From positions 124,001 through 188,000 of the forward strand of contig NZ_CAKUOF010000008.1 of NCBI RefSeq assembly GCF_934668725.1: a stretch of DNA of 64,000 nt. Direction: 5' to 3'. Under the pieces are notes generated by a model. It saw only the letters and a program-made list of their open reading frames with translations. It was not told the origin of the DNA and did no database searches. A program made the position numbers and the translations under genes. Source of the stretch: an uncultured Dysgonomonas sp. (GTDB lineage: Bacteria; Bacteroidota; Bacteroidia; Bacteroidales; Dysgonomonadaceae). Shown one piece after another: positions 37,653 through 45,501 of this stretch. The number at the start of each line of letters is the position of its first letter. Positions within the stretch are counted from its first letter, which is position 1.

Positions 37653-38645
37653 TTATGGAACTTCAATTTTATTTAGAATTTCACTAATTATTTCATCTGA
37701 AGTTGTATTACTAGCTTCTGCTTCGTAAGTAAGTCCAATACGGTGACGTAATACATCGTGGGCTACAGCTCTAACATCTTCGGGAATAACGTATCCTCTA
37801 CGTTTAATAAATGCATAGGCTCTTGCAGCTAAAGCTAAACTGATAGAAGCACGTGGTGAAGCTCCAAAAGCAATCATATTCTTTAAAGAAGACAAACCAT
37901 TATCGGCAGGGAAACGTGTAGCGAAAACAATATCTACAATGTATTTTTCTATCTTTTCATCCAGATATACATCCTTCACAACTTTACGGGCTTCCAGTAT
38001 TTCATCAGCTTTCAATACAGGTTTTACCTCTTCGTAAGCATCGTTGATATTTTGACGAAGAATTAGTTTTTCTTCTTCTTTCTTTGGGTAATTAATTACC
38101 ACCTTCAACATAAAACGGTCAACCTGAGCCTCAGGCAATGGATATGTACCTTCTTGCTCTATCGGGTTTTGGGTAGCCATTACAAGGAATGGTTTGGGCA
38201 ATTTCAATGTAGTTTCGCCAATAGTTACCTGACGTTCCTGCATAGCCTCCAATAAGGCACTTTGTACTTTAGCAGGAGCACGGTTAATCTCATCCGCCAA
38301 TACGAAGTTGGCAAATACAGGTCCTTTTTTAATCAGAAACTCTTCGTTTTTCTGACTGTATATCATTGTACCGACAACATCGGCAGGCAACAAGTCGGGG
38401 GTAAACTGTATACGGTGATAATCGGCTTCAACAAGTGATGCCAATGTTTTTATAGCGAGTGTTTTTGCCAACCCCGGTACACCTTCCAGCAATATGTGAC
38501 CGTCAGACAATAATCCAATCAATAGTGATTCGACCAAATGCTTTTGCCCGACTATCACTTTGTCCATACCCATCATTATCATATTAACGAACGCACTCTT
38601 ACTTTCTATGCGTTCATTTAATTCGCGAATATCAACTTGAGCCAT
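37653..38645 (-). CDS. moxR: MoxR-type AAA+ ATPase
   Basis: A 330-residue AAA+ ATPase: Walker A GVPGLAKT, Walker B VLADEINRAPAKVQSALLEA, MQERQVTIG, sensor ATQNPIEQEGTYPLPEAQVD and the arginine-rich lid (ASPRASISLALAARAYAF). MoxR proteins act as chaperones that activate VWA-domain partners, here the BatA/BatB proteins. It is the first gene of the operon, with a -7 box about 50 bases upstream on the minus strand. Confidence 0.95.
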   Translation of the reverse strand: MAQVDIRELNERIESKSAFVNMIMMGMDKVIVGQKHLVESLLIGLLSDGHILLEGVPGLAKTLAIKTLASLVEADYHRIQFTPDLLPADVVGTMIYSQKNEEFLIKKGPVFANFVLADEINRAPAKVQSALLEAMQERQVTIGETTLKLPKPFLVMATQNPIEQEGTYPLPEAQVDRFMLKVVINYPKKEEEKLILRQNINDAYEEVKPVLKADEILEARKVVKDVYLDEKIEKYIVDIVFATRFPADNGLSSLKNMIAFGASPRASISLALAARAYAFIKRRGYVIPEDVRAVAHDVLRHRIGLTYEAEASNTTSDEIISEILNKIEVP

Positions 38646-38694
38646 AAGTAGAAATATTATATTGTTTATTTTTATATTTTCGTTAAAAGCGTGA

Positions 38695-38702
38695 CAAATT
38701 TA
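38695..38702 (-). promoter_or_regulatory. -7 box of the moxR/Bat operon
   Basis: On the minus strand TAAATTTG matches TAnnTTTG exactly, about 50 bases upstream of the moxR ATG. A -33 element is not clear. Confidence 0.5.
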
Positions 38703-39046
38703 TAAATGTTAAATGTCAGAATGAATATTTTGTCGTTAAAAAAGATTAAGCTATCCACTACAATTTCTAAATCCATCTTAAAGTTTCCAAATCACCTGTA
38801 AATGTGCCTTTTCAAGCATCATCAGACCATCCAAAGATACCCATCATTATCTGCTAAAGCAATCTCCAAAAGAAAAAATTCTCTCTTGGCAAATGAAAGA
38901 TCTTACAACGTAAAATCAAATAATCGCATCCATGATTGAGCGTAAAAATACTCAATTAATCCAATTATAAGTATATAATCATTCCTCTTTTAATTTTATT
39001 CCACGTTTTTGTAATAGAACAAAAAATATCTTCAAACATAATTTTG

Positions 39047-39054
39047 TATATTTG
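39047..39054 (+). promoter_or_regulatory. -7 box of pgk
   Basis: TATATTTG matches TAnnTTTG exactly and lies 75 bases upstream of the pgk ATG, implying a 5' leader of about 65 bases. No -33 TTTG was seen at the ideal spacing. Confidence 0.5.
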
Positions 39055-39128
39055 TGTCGCTTTGAATATATATTTTTCGAAGAGAAGCTTTAACAATAAG
39101 AACTAAATATATTTAATTACAAACAGTT

Positions 39129-40391
39129 ATGATAACAATTGACAAATTCAACTTTGCCGGTAAAAAGGTATTTGTGAGGGTTGACTTTAATGTGCCTCTT
39201 GATGCTAACTTCAACATTACAGATGACACACGTATCCGTGCGGCTCTTCCTACTTTGAAAAAAATTCTTGCTGAAGGAGGTAGCCCTATTATTGCATCTC
39301 ACTTAGGTCGTCCTAAAGGAGTTGAAGACAAATATTCTTTAAAACACATTCTTGGACATGTATCTAAACTTTTAGGTATAGATGTTCAGTTTGCAAATGA
39401 CTGTGCAGGGGAAGAAGCCGCTATGAAAGCTGCTGCTTTACAACCGGGAGAAGCTCTTTTGTTAGAAAATCTTCGTTTCTATGCTGAAGAAGAAGGTAAG
39501 CCCAGAGGTTTAGCTGATGATGCTTCAGATGAAGAAAAAGCTGCTGCAAAAAAAGCAATTAAAGAAAAACAAAAAGATTTTACTAAAACTTTAGCTTCTT
39601 ATGCCGATGTTTATGTAAATGATGCGTTTGGTACTGCTCACCGCGCTCATGCTTCTACAGCATTGATCGCTGATTATTTTGATGCAGAACACAAACTATT
39701 CGGATATCTGATGCAAAAAGAAATTGATGCTGTAGATAAGATCATGCTAGATCCTGCACGTCCGTTTACTGCAATTATCGGAGGTTCTAAGGTTTCTTCT
39801 AAAATTGATATTATCGAAAACCTTCTTTCGAAAGTAGACAACCTAATCATCGGTGGTGGTATGGCATTTACATTCGAGAAAGCTAAAGGTGGAAAAATTG
39901 GTAACTCTCTTTGTGAAGATGATAAACTGGAGTTGGCTAAAGAAATCATGGCTAAAGCCAAAGCTAACAACGTAAATATAATACTTTCCAGCGACGCTAA
40001 ATTAGGTGATAAATTTGCGAATGATGCAAATACTCAATTTGCAGATGCCAATGCAATTCCTGACGGATGGTCTGGTTTCGATATTGGTCCTAAAGGAGAA
40101 GCTGAGTTTTCGGAAGTTATCAAAAACTCTAAAACTATTCTTTGGAATGGTCCTGTAGGGGTATTTGAATTCGACAATTTTGCTCATGGTTCAGAAGTCG
40201 TTGCCAAAGCTATCGCCGAAGCGACTAAACACGGCGCTTTCTCTCTTGTTGGAGGCGGTGACTCTGTTGCATGTGTAAACAAATTTGGTCTTGCAGATCA
40301 AGTTTCTTATGTATCAACCGGTGGTGGTGCATTACTTGAGTTCATTGAAGGTAAAGTTCTTCCCGGAATCAAAGCAATAAGAGGATATTAA
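39129..40391 (+). CDS. pgk: Phosphoglycerate kinase
   Basis: A 420-residue glycolytic enzyme transferring phosphate from 1,3-bisphosphoglycerate to ADP. Family motifs: KKVFVRVDFNVPLD, the substrate-binding SHLGRPKG, LLLENLRFYAEE, VNDAFGTAHRAHAS, IGGSKVSSKI and nucleotide-binding GPVGVFEF and GGGDSVA. The length is slightly over the usual 390-400 because of a Lys/Ala-rich insertion near 130-150 (DDASDEEKAAAKKAIKEKQK), as seen in some Bacteroidota. It has its own promoter and a very strong hairpin terminator. Confidence 0.97.
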   Translation: MITIDKFNFAGKKVFVRVDFNVPLDANFNITDDTRIRAALPTLKKILAEGGSPIIASHLGRPKGVEDKYSLKHILGHVSKLLGIDVQFANDCAGEEAAMKAAALQPGEALLLENLRFYAEEEGKPRGLADDASDEEKAAAKKAIKEKQKDFTKTLASYADVYVNDAFGTAHRAHASTALIADYFDAEHKLFGYLMQKEIDAVDKIMLDPARPFTAIIGGSKVSSKIDIIENLLSKVDNLIIGGGMAFTFEKAKGGKIGNSLCEDDKLELAKEIMAKAKANNVNIILSSDAKLGDKFANDANTQFADANAIPDGWSGFDIGPKGEAEFSEVIKNSKTILWNGPVGVFEFDNFAHGSEVVAKAIAEATKHGAFSLVGGGDSVACVNKFGLADQVSYVSTGGGALLEFIEGKVLPGIKAIRGY

Positions 40392-40398
40392 TCCAAGC

Positions 40399-40464
40399 TT
40401 AACTCTAAAATAGAAAAAGAGCCTGTTCCAGCTGGAACAGGCTCTTTTTCTATTTTAGAGTTAA
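40399..40464. terminator. 66-bp perfect palindrome acting as pgk terminator
   Basis: Left arm 40399-40430 and right arm 40433-40464 are perfectly complementary over 32 bp with only GC at the centre; the full 66 bases are self-complementary. The core AGAGCCTGTTCC / GGAACAGGCTCT followed by TTTTTC is a classical intrinsic terminator. The A/T-rich outer arms extend the stem far beyond normal. It would terminate either strand. Confidence 0.9.
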
Positions 40465-40503
40465 ATGTCCTATTTTTACAAGTACCGAAACAAATTATCG
40501 TTT

Positions 40504-40511
40504 ACCTTTGA
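40504..40511 (+). promoter_or_regulatory. -7 box of the AraC-family gene
   Basis: TACCTTTG matches TAnnTTTG exactly, 30 bases upstream of the AraC ATG. Confidence 0.45.
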
Positions 40512-40540
40512 TCCTTGGTAATCATCTCATTTAATCTATC

Positions 40541-41344
40541 TTGGAAACTTTCAATATAATATATCCATCGCCTGCACTTACACCCTATATCAGGTATTAT
40601 TGGTTATTGAAAGTAAATACTATTTCCCAAATATCAGAAACAAGTATTCCCGTTGGTTGCATCAGTCTTATTTTTCATCGAGGTAGTAGAATGTTTTCCG
40701 AAACATCCAACGAATTACAACCTCAGTCATTTGTAGGTGGGTTATCTACCGGATTTACAGAATTGACTTCAACAGGAAATGTAGATATGATTGTTGTTGT
40801 ATTTCAACCCTTCGGAGCAAGAGCCTTTTTCAATATACCGATGAGTGAATTTTTCAACAATTGTATTTCCATTGATGACATTGGAAACAATTCACTTAAA
40901 GAACTGGCAAACCAAATTGAATATATCCCTGATAGTTTGTCATCTATAAAACTTATAGAAGAATATTTTATTCAGCAGTTAAGCTCTTTTGATAATTATA
41001 ACCATAAGAGAATGACAGCTACAATCCAGATCATCAATAGTAACCCCCAAATAGATATAACATCGCTATCGGAAGCAGCTTGTCTCAGCTATAAACAATT
41101 CACCCGTATATTTACCGAATATATAGGAGCAAGACCTAAAGAATTTACACGGATTATTCGTTTTCAACGAGCACTATATATCTTACAAAACAACCCTAAA
41201 ATCTCTCTTACGCACTTGGCTTTTGAATGTGGCTACTTTGATCAGCCCCATCTGATAAAAGAATTCAAAATTTTCTCAGGTTGTACCCCAACTCAATTTA
41301 TTTCAGCTTGTTCTCCTTACTCCGATTATTTCTCAACCCTTTAA
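40541..41344 (+). CDS. AraC-family transcriptional regulator
   Basis: A 267-residue regulator. The N-terminal ~150 residues (YPSPALTPYIRYYWLLKVNT) match the DUF6597-like sensor domain of Bacteroidota AraC proteins. The C-terminal ~100 residues form the double helix-turn-helix: ISLTHLAFECGYFDQPHLIK and EFKIFSGCTPTQF are the second HTH and signature, and DITSLSEAACLSYKQFTRIF is the first. The target is likely local; the VOC gene starts 97 bases downstream on the same strand. The effector is unknown. Confidence 0.88.
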   Translation: METFNIIYPSPALTPYIRYYWLLKVNTISQISETSIPVGCISLIFHRGSRMFSETSNELQPQSFVGGLSTGFTELTSTGNVDMIVVVFQPFGARAFFNIPMSEFFNNCISIDDIGNNSLKELANQIEYIPDSLSSIKLIEEYFIQQLSSFDNYNHKRMTATIQIINSNPQIDITSLSEAACLSYKQFTRIFTEYIGARPKEFTRIIRFQRALYILQNNPKISLTHLAFECGYFDQPHLIKEFKIFSGCTPTQFISACSPYSDYFSTL

Positions 41345-41385
41345 TAAATGTCTTTTTTCTCCAAGATTACCGGACTCTACAATTC

Positions 41386-41393
41386 TACCTTTG
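41386..41393 (+). promoter_or_regulatory. -7 box of the VOC-family gene
   Basis: TACCTTTG matches TAnnTTTG exactly, 48 bases upstream of the VOC gene ATG. It suggests separate transcription from the AraC gene. Confidence 0.45.
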
Positions 41394-41440
41394 TAAAGTC
41401 AAACAAAGAGGCTTAGGTCTCTACTTTAAAACCAGATTTT

Positions 41441-41809
41441 ATGAAAAAATTAGTTGCATTTTTTGAGATTCCGGCTATCAATTTAAACAGAGCAGTTGAG
41501 TTCTACCAATCAGTCTTAAATACTAAATTATCTGTTCATGATTGGGGGCAGGAGAAAATGGCATTCTTTCCCGAAGAGAATGGAGTATGTCCCGGTGCGA
41601 TTTCATGGTCACCGAACTTTAAACCTTCAAAAGACGGTATCCTCATTAGTTTAAACTGCGAGAGCATTGAAAAATCACTCATTCTTGTTGAGACAAACGG
41701 AGGTAAAATAGTAACACCAAAAACTAAGATTGAGGCTGAAAACAGAGGTTATTTTTCTGTTTGCACCGATTCGGAAGGAAACAGTATCGGATTGTATTCT
41801 GATCACTAG
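41441..41809 (+). CDS. VOC-family (glyoxalase/bleomycin-resistance fold) protein
   Basis: A 122-residue single VOC-type module: VAFFEIPAINLNRAVEFYQS (first beta-alpha-beta) and the C-terminal GYFSVCTDSEGNSIGLYSDH, where the Glu of SEGN and the His/Asp pattern suggest a metal site. The family includes lactoylglutathione lyase-like and resistance proteins. The sequence does not identify the substrate. It is placed after the AraC regulator, which may control it. Confidence 0.82.
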   Translation: MKKLVAFFEIPAINLNRAVEFYQSVLNTKLSVHDWGQEKMAFFPEENGVCPGAISWSPNFKPSKDGILISLNCESIEKSLILVETNGGKIVTPKTKIEAENRGYFSVCTDSEGNSIGLYSDH

Positions 41810-41816
41810 AAACAAA

Positions 41817-41846
41817 AATAGTCAGCATCTAATAATGCTGACTATT
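41817..41846. terminator. Bidirectional terminator between VOC and SGNH-like genes
   Basis: AATAGTCAGCAT (41817-41828) pairs perfectly with ATGCTGACTATT (41835-41846) around a 6-base loop; it lies in the 58-base gap between convergent genes. Confidence 0.85.
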
Positions 41847-41867
41847 GATATAATCGGTTTTAATTAG

Positions 41868-42830
41868 CTAGCAATCTGATTTTATTTCCTGTAGTCTTAT
41901 ATTTCGTTCAATATATTCTTGTTTATCGTCAACAACCCAAAGGCTATCTTTTATTAAACTATTCAAAAAAGATGATAGCTTGGTAGCTCCAAAGTAATTA
42001 AGATGATCTAGATCAAGAAATTCTTTATTCTCGAGAGGAAAATTATGAAAATCCAGAAAGGTAATACCTGCCAAGTTCTCCTTTCTATAATTTTGAAAAA
42101 ATTCTTCATTAGCCCTATAAGGATCTAATCTATGGGTCGGAGTTCTAAATAAGATTAGATTAACTCCTTTCTCTATACACAGTTTTTTTATCTTCTCCAG
42201 ATATTTTAAATTAACAGGACCCACCTCAAATATATCTTGATGCGTTGCCTTAGATTGGTGGTTAACTCTAATCAATGAATCAGTTTTCGAAAAGCGAAAC
42301 TCATCATAACCACCCCAATACTTATAGGATGGATAAAAAGTCCCTTCCCATTCCAGAAAACCGATAGTCTCTCTTGCAACCATTGGTTGTATTGATAAAA
42401 AGCCAATAGGATTGTCTTTCAAGATAGCCCATTTATCACTATTCTCGAAAAGAGGTGCATATCTCAAATACTGAGTTGATAAGTACATATCTGTCCACAT
42501 ATATTTATCGATTATCTTAGTCAGTTTAAAATTAGAATAATCGAGAAAAATATACTTCAAGTGCGGATTTGCATGTATTATTTTTTTTATTTTAGGATAA
42601 GAGTAGAAAAAAGATTCTCCGGCTAGGGAAAGGTTTACAGCTCCATCAATTTCGGAATCACGTATACCACAAGAAACAAAGGAACTTCCCACAAAAAGAT
42701 ATTTCGTATCGGGTGACAACCTATAATATTGATTATTCTGTGCTTTATTATTCAGAAAGTATGTAACAGAAAAAAGAATACTGCTCAGTATAACAATAAA
42801 GAACAATACTTTTCCACAAAAAAGTTTCAT
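41868..42830 (-). CDS. SGNH-hydrolase-like secreted or membrane-anchored protein
   Basis: A 320-residue protein with an N-terminal membrane/signal segment (KVLFFIVILSSILFSVTYFL). The body has the SGNH-like elements GSSFVSCGIRDSEIDGAVNL (candidate nucleophile block I), a central ANPHLKYIFLDYSNFK strand and LDLDHLNYFGATKLSS near residue 285 (D-x-x-H block V). This layout resembles SGNH-fold proteins of the DltD/AlgJ sort that modify cell-surface polymers. The enzyme activity is not certain because block II/III residues are weak. It is a single-gene unit with no informative neighbours. Confidence 0.55.
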   Translation of the reverse strand: MKLFCGKVLFFIVILSSILFSVTYFLNNKAQNNQYYRLSPDTKYLFVGSSFVSCGIRDSEIDGAVNLSLAGESFFYSYPKIKKIIHANPHLKYIFLDYSNFKLTKIIDKYMWTDMYLSTQYLRYAPLFENSDKWAILKDNPIGFLSIQPMVARETIGFLEWEGTFYPSYKYWGGYDEFRFSKTDSLIRVNHQSKATHQDIFEVGPVNLKYLEKIKKLCIEKGVNLILFRTPTHRLDPYRANEEFFQNYRKENLAGITFLDFHNFPLENKEFLDLDHLNYFGATKLSSFLNSLIKDSLWVVDDKQEYIERNIRLQEIKSDC

Positions 42831-43004
42831 TCGATATTTGATATTTGAACTATGTAAATATGTAGGCTTATTCCCATATAGTTAGCGTCATCTAGAAAAG
42901 CAGATGAAATGAGAAACCAATAAAATATATCTTCAGATTTTATAGATACTATTTCATCCAGCAATAAAAGTAATATAAAAATTCGATATATTAACTTACA
43001 TCAA

Positions 43005-43703
43005 TTAGAGAATACCTTTTTCGATTTTCTTTACCCGGGGAATTACCAAACTATCTTCAATAAAAGTATGTGCTTCAAGTTCTTCTTCAGACATATACAA
43101 TTCGAGCAAAATATTAGTCATCAAAGCCTGATCTTTTACACCCGATACGTATTTGAGTAGAATACGCTTAAGGTCGGCTATTTTTTCTTCTATATTGTTG
43201 TGACGCTCCTCAAAGATATTAATAGAGTACTTGTCCTCATTAGACTTATTCATCAATGACTGTACATATGGAAATACGGTATTATCTTCATATTTCATAT
43301 GCTCATATACTTCCTTCTTATAATTGTCAAAGAAGTCCAATACCAATTTCTCAAGGCTTGACTCTTCTTCAGAAAAGATCAGCTTTAATTTGCGTCTTAT
43401 ATTGGGTAATCGACTTTCCAGAAAATATTCATGGGAGCATTTCAAATAATATAGAAATGGCTCCAGAGGCAGCTTATTAAACTCCTCCTGAACATCCATA
43501 ATCGGTTTGTTAGACTGAATATTTGCGAGAAACAAGAAGCATCTCGGATCAAAATTGTATTGCTCGCAAACAGCTTCAACACTTTTATCGCCAAATCCCA
43601 AAGAGAACTTAAGACGAGTCAACAAAAGCAATAATTTGTAATCAGCATCAATAAGATCCGACATTTTCATTGCCTTACTATATTTTACCGTTATATTGCT
43701 CAT
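43005..43703 (-). CDS. RIC/YtfE-like hemerythrin-type di-iron protein
   Basis: A 232-residue protein. Candidate metal ligands are H91 (SHEYFLESRLP), H135 and E139 (YEHMKYEDN), H168 (ERHNN) and H212 and E216 (EAHTFIED). This spacing closely follows, from memory, the E. coli YtfE set (H84, H129, E133, H160, H204, E208). The N-terminal region lacks the CC motif of ScdA. RIC proteins repair iron-sulfur clusters after nitric oxide or oxidative damage. The ATG overlaps the end of the upstream LuxR gene by 4 bases (ATGA), so the two are translationally coupled. The di-iron repair role is an inference from ligand spacing. Confidence 0.82.
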   Translation of the reverse strand: MSNITVKYSKAMKMSDLIDADYKLLLLLTRLKFSLGFGDKSVEAVCEQYNFDPRCFLFLANIQSNKPIMDVQEEFNKLPLEPFLYYLKCSHEYFLESRLPNIRRKLKLIFSEEESSLEKLVLDFFDNYKKEVYEHMKYEDNTVFPYVQSLMNKSNEDKYSINIFEERHNNIEEKIADLKRILLKYVSGVKDQALMTNILLELYMSEEELEAHTFIEDSLVIPRVKKIEKGIL

Positions 43704-44299
43704 AATTGTATGTCTTTAATGTCTACTAATTTATTTAATATTGCATAGATTGTAAGCCCCGAAACACTATGTATTTCGAGTTTGCGTCCTATATTTCGTC
43801 TGTGTGTAATAACTGTATGTATCGATATATTATGATGTTCGGCAATTTCTTTATTGCTCATTCCCTTTACAATACTTATAAGAATTTCCTTTTCACGGTC
43901 GCTCAATTCTTCCTGATCCGAAGCTTTCGATACATCCTTATTTAAACATGTCGAAAGTACTTCTTCAATCTTAGACTCCGAATCATTTATTCTGATTACA
44001 GCATCATATGACTGATAAAACCGTTCATCTATCATATTATATACCAATGCAATCAACGGTATATGTTTTTCTATATTCAGATGCTGCCTCACATCTCCTT
44101 TGTGCGAATGCCCCAACAACATGGGGTTGATAAGAACTGCATCAGGCTTCAATATTCCAAGCTGATAATTAATATCCTCCAATTCTTTCAACTCAACCAC
44201 CTTCGACACGATAGGCAATTGAGAAAGTGTGTATACTAATCCCTTTCTTATAATATATGAAGTTTCAGCAACTGCTAAGACCTTACTTAAATTTGCCAT
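43700..44299 (-). CDS. LuxR-type regulator with a degenerate receiver domain
   Basis: A 199-residue protein with an N-terminal receiver-like fold (VLAVAETSYIIRKGLVYTLS) and a C-terminal LuxR HTH (SDREKEILISIVKGMSNKEI; HNISIHTVITHRRNIGRKL). The acidic pair is changed (A11-E12 where D-D is usual), and the position expected for the phospho-acceptor Asp is N58 in PDAVLINPM. It therefore probably does not accept phosphate from a kinase, and no histidine kinase is adjacent. The gene runs into the RIC-like gene through an ATGA overlap. It may sense the same stress by other means. Confidence 0.82.
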   Translation of the reverse strand: MANLSKVLAVAETSYIIRKGLVYTLSQLPIVSKVVELKELEDINYQLGILKPDAVLINPMLLGHSHKGDVRQHLNIEKHIPLIALVYNMIDERFYQSYDAVIRINDSESKIEEVLSTCLNKDVSKASDQEELSDREKEILISIVKGMSNKEIAEHHNISIHTVITHRRNIGRKLEIHSVSGLTIYAILNKLVDIKDIQL

Positions 44300-44417
44300 T
44301 GTTTTAGCTTCTTATCTAGAATCATTCTTTATAAGCACAAAGAACGTTATTTAAATCCGAGCAGACAAGTATCAGTTTAAACTTTTAACAGAAAAATACA
44401 GCGAAAACTAACCAAAA

Positions 44418-45404
44418 TCACTTAAATATCTTATTTAAGTAATCTGTCATGTACTTTACGGTGGGTTCAAACCAAGGTTCGAACAACCAAAACGGGTGGG
44501 GAGTATCAGGTAGTGAGTGTATTTCGGCAGGAATGTTGTATGCTGATAGTTTTTCAATTATCTCATCGCGTCCTCCATGAAACCGGAGAATAGAACTGTT
44601 TATGAAACAAATAGGGGCAGACTTATCGGTCACCCAATAAACGGGTGAAGCTTCCAGCCAAAGCTCTTTTTTCTCCTCATAAGTGCCTCCCAACCATTTG
44701 ACAGAAGCCGAGACTTTATTTTTGGAAATTGCTTCTACAACACCATCCAAAGATTCTTTAGTAGTAAAGTCCGAGATTCCGTCTATGTTTATCACAGCTT
44801 GTACTTCACTCGAATGATTCGCATATTCTCTATTAACTCCTTCATAAGAAAGCTGACCATTGGTTATACCAATTAAGGTAGCCAACTGACCTCCTGCCGA
44901 GCATCCCGACACGGCAATTCGGGTAGTATCAATTCCGTACCGATCGGCATTAGCCCGCATCCATCGAAGAGCCGTTTTCAGATCATGCACAGCCGCAGGA
45001 TAAAGGGCTTCGGGTGATAAGCGGTATTCAACAGGAATAGTAACATATCCCTGTGAAGCTATTTGCTGTGCCATAGGTATCTCCTGAGATAAATCGCCCG
45101 AACTCCAACCTCCCCCATGTATCATCAATAAGGCAGGGTATTTTTTCTCATCGTCAGGTCTATAAAGATTTACATGCAACAACCTTTCAGTCGTCGGTTG
45201 CGAATAAACAATACCTTCTCTGGCAATGACATTATCAGGCAAATGAGGTTTGACTATTTTTATGTAAGGACGTTTTTTACTCTCCTTAATATAAGTACTA
45301 TAGACAGTAAAGGATGTATCACGAGGTATGCCGTCAATCATTACCTGAGCCGGGAGCATATTTCCGGCTAGCATGAGAACTATCGTTATTATTATATATT
45401 TCAT
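44418..45404 (-). CDS. Secreted alpha/beta-hydrolase (pectin-PUL esterase candidate)
   Basis: A 328-residue protein with a signal peptide (IIITIVLMLAGNMLPAQ). The fold is of the hormone-sensitive lipase or xylan/pectin esterase type: oxyanion HGGGWSSG, nucleophile in VSGCSAGGQLATLIG, acid in FHGGRDEII, His in PDTPHPFWLFEP. It is downstream of the GH43 gene after a hairpin at 45425. Membership of the pectin PUL is likely but not certain. It may remove acetyl or methyl esters from side chains. Confidence 0.78.
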   Translation of the reverse strand: MKYIIITIVLMLAGNMLPAQVMIDGIPRDTSFTVYSTYIKESKKRPYIKIVKPHLPDNVIAREGIVYSQPTTERLLHVNLYRPDDEKKYPALLMIHGGGWSSGDLSQEIPMAQQIASQGYVTIPVEYRLSPEALYPAAVHDLKTALRWMRANADRYGIDTTRIAVSGCSAGGQLATLIGITNGQLSYEGVNREYANHSSEVQAVINIDGISDFTTKESLDGVVEAISKNKVSASVKWLGGTYEEKKELWLEASPVYWVTDKSAPICFINSSILRFHGGRDEIIEKLSAYNIPAEIHSLPDTPHPFWLFEPWFEPTVKYMTDYLNKIFK

Positions 45405-45424
45405 TAGCTGCTTTTTATACTAAT

Positions 45425-45460
45425 CAAGAGCAGAGGCAAAACTACTAAACCTCCGCTCTT
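45425..45460 (-). terminator. Hairpin terminator after the GH43 gene
   Basis: AAGAGCAGAGG (45425-45435) and CCTCCGCTCTT (45450-45460) pair with a single A-C mismatch. It lies about 40 bases past the GH43 stop on the minus strand. Confidence 0.6.
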
Positions 45461-45501
45461 AATAACCATAACTAGATACAAAAACTAATAATCATTGCTG
45501 A

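Larger units (their letters stand above)
38646..39128. other. Divergent moxR-pgk intergenic region
   Basis: A 483-base AT-rich region with no credible gene on either strand. It carries the moxR -7 box at its left end and the pgk -7 box at its right end. The middle (about 38760-38950) shows no obvious hairpin, repeat or RNA structure by eye. Confidence 0.6.
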
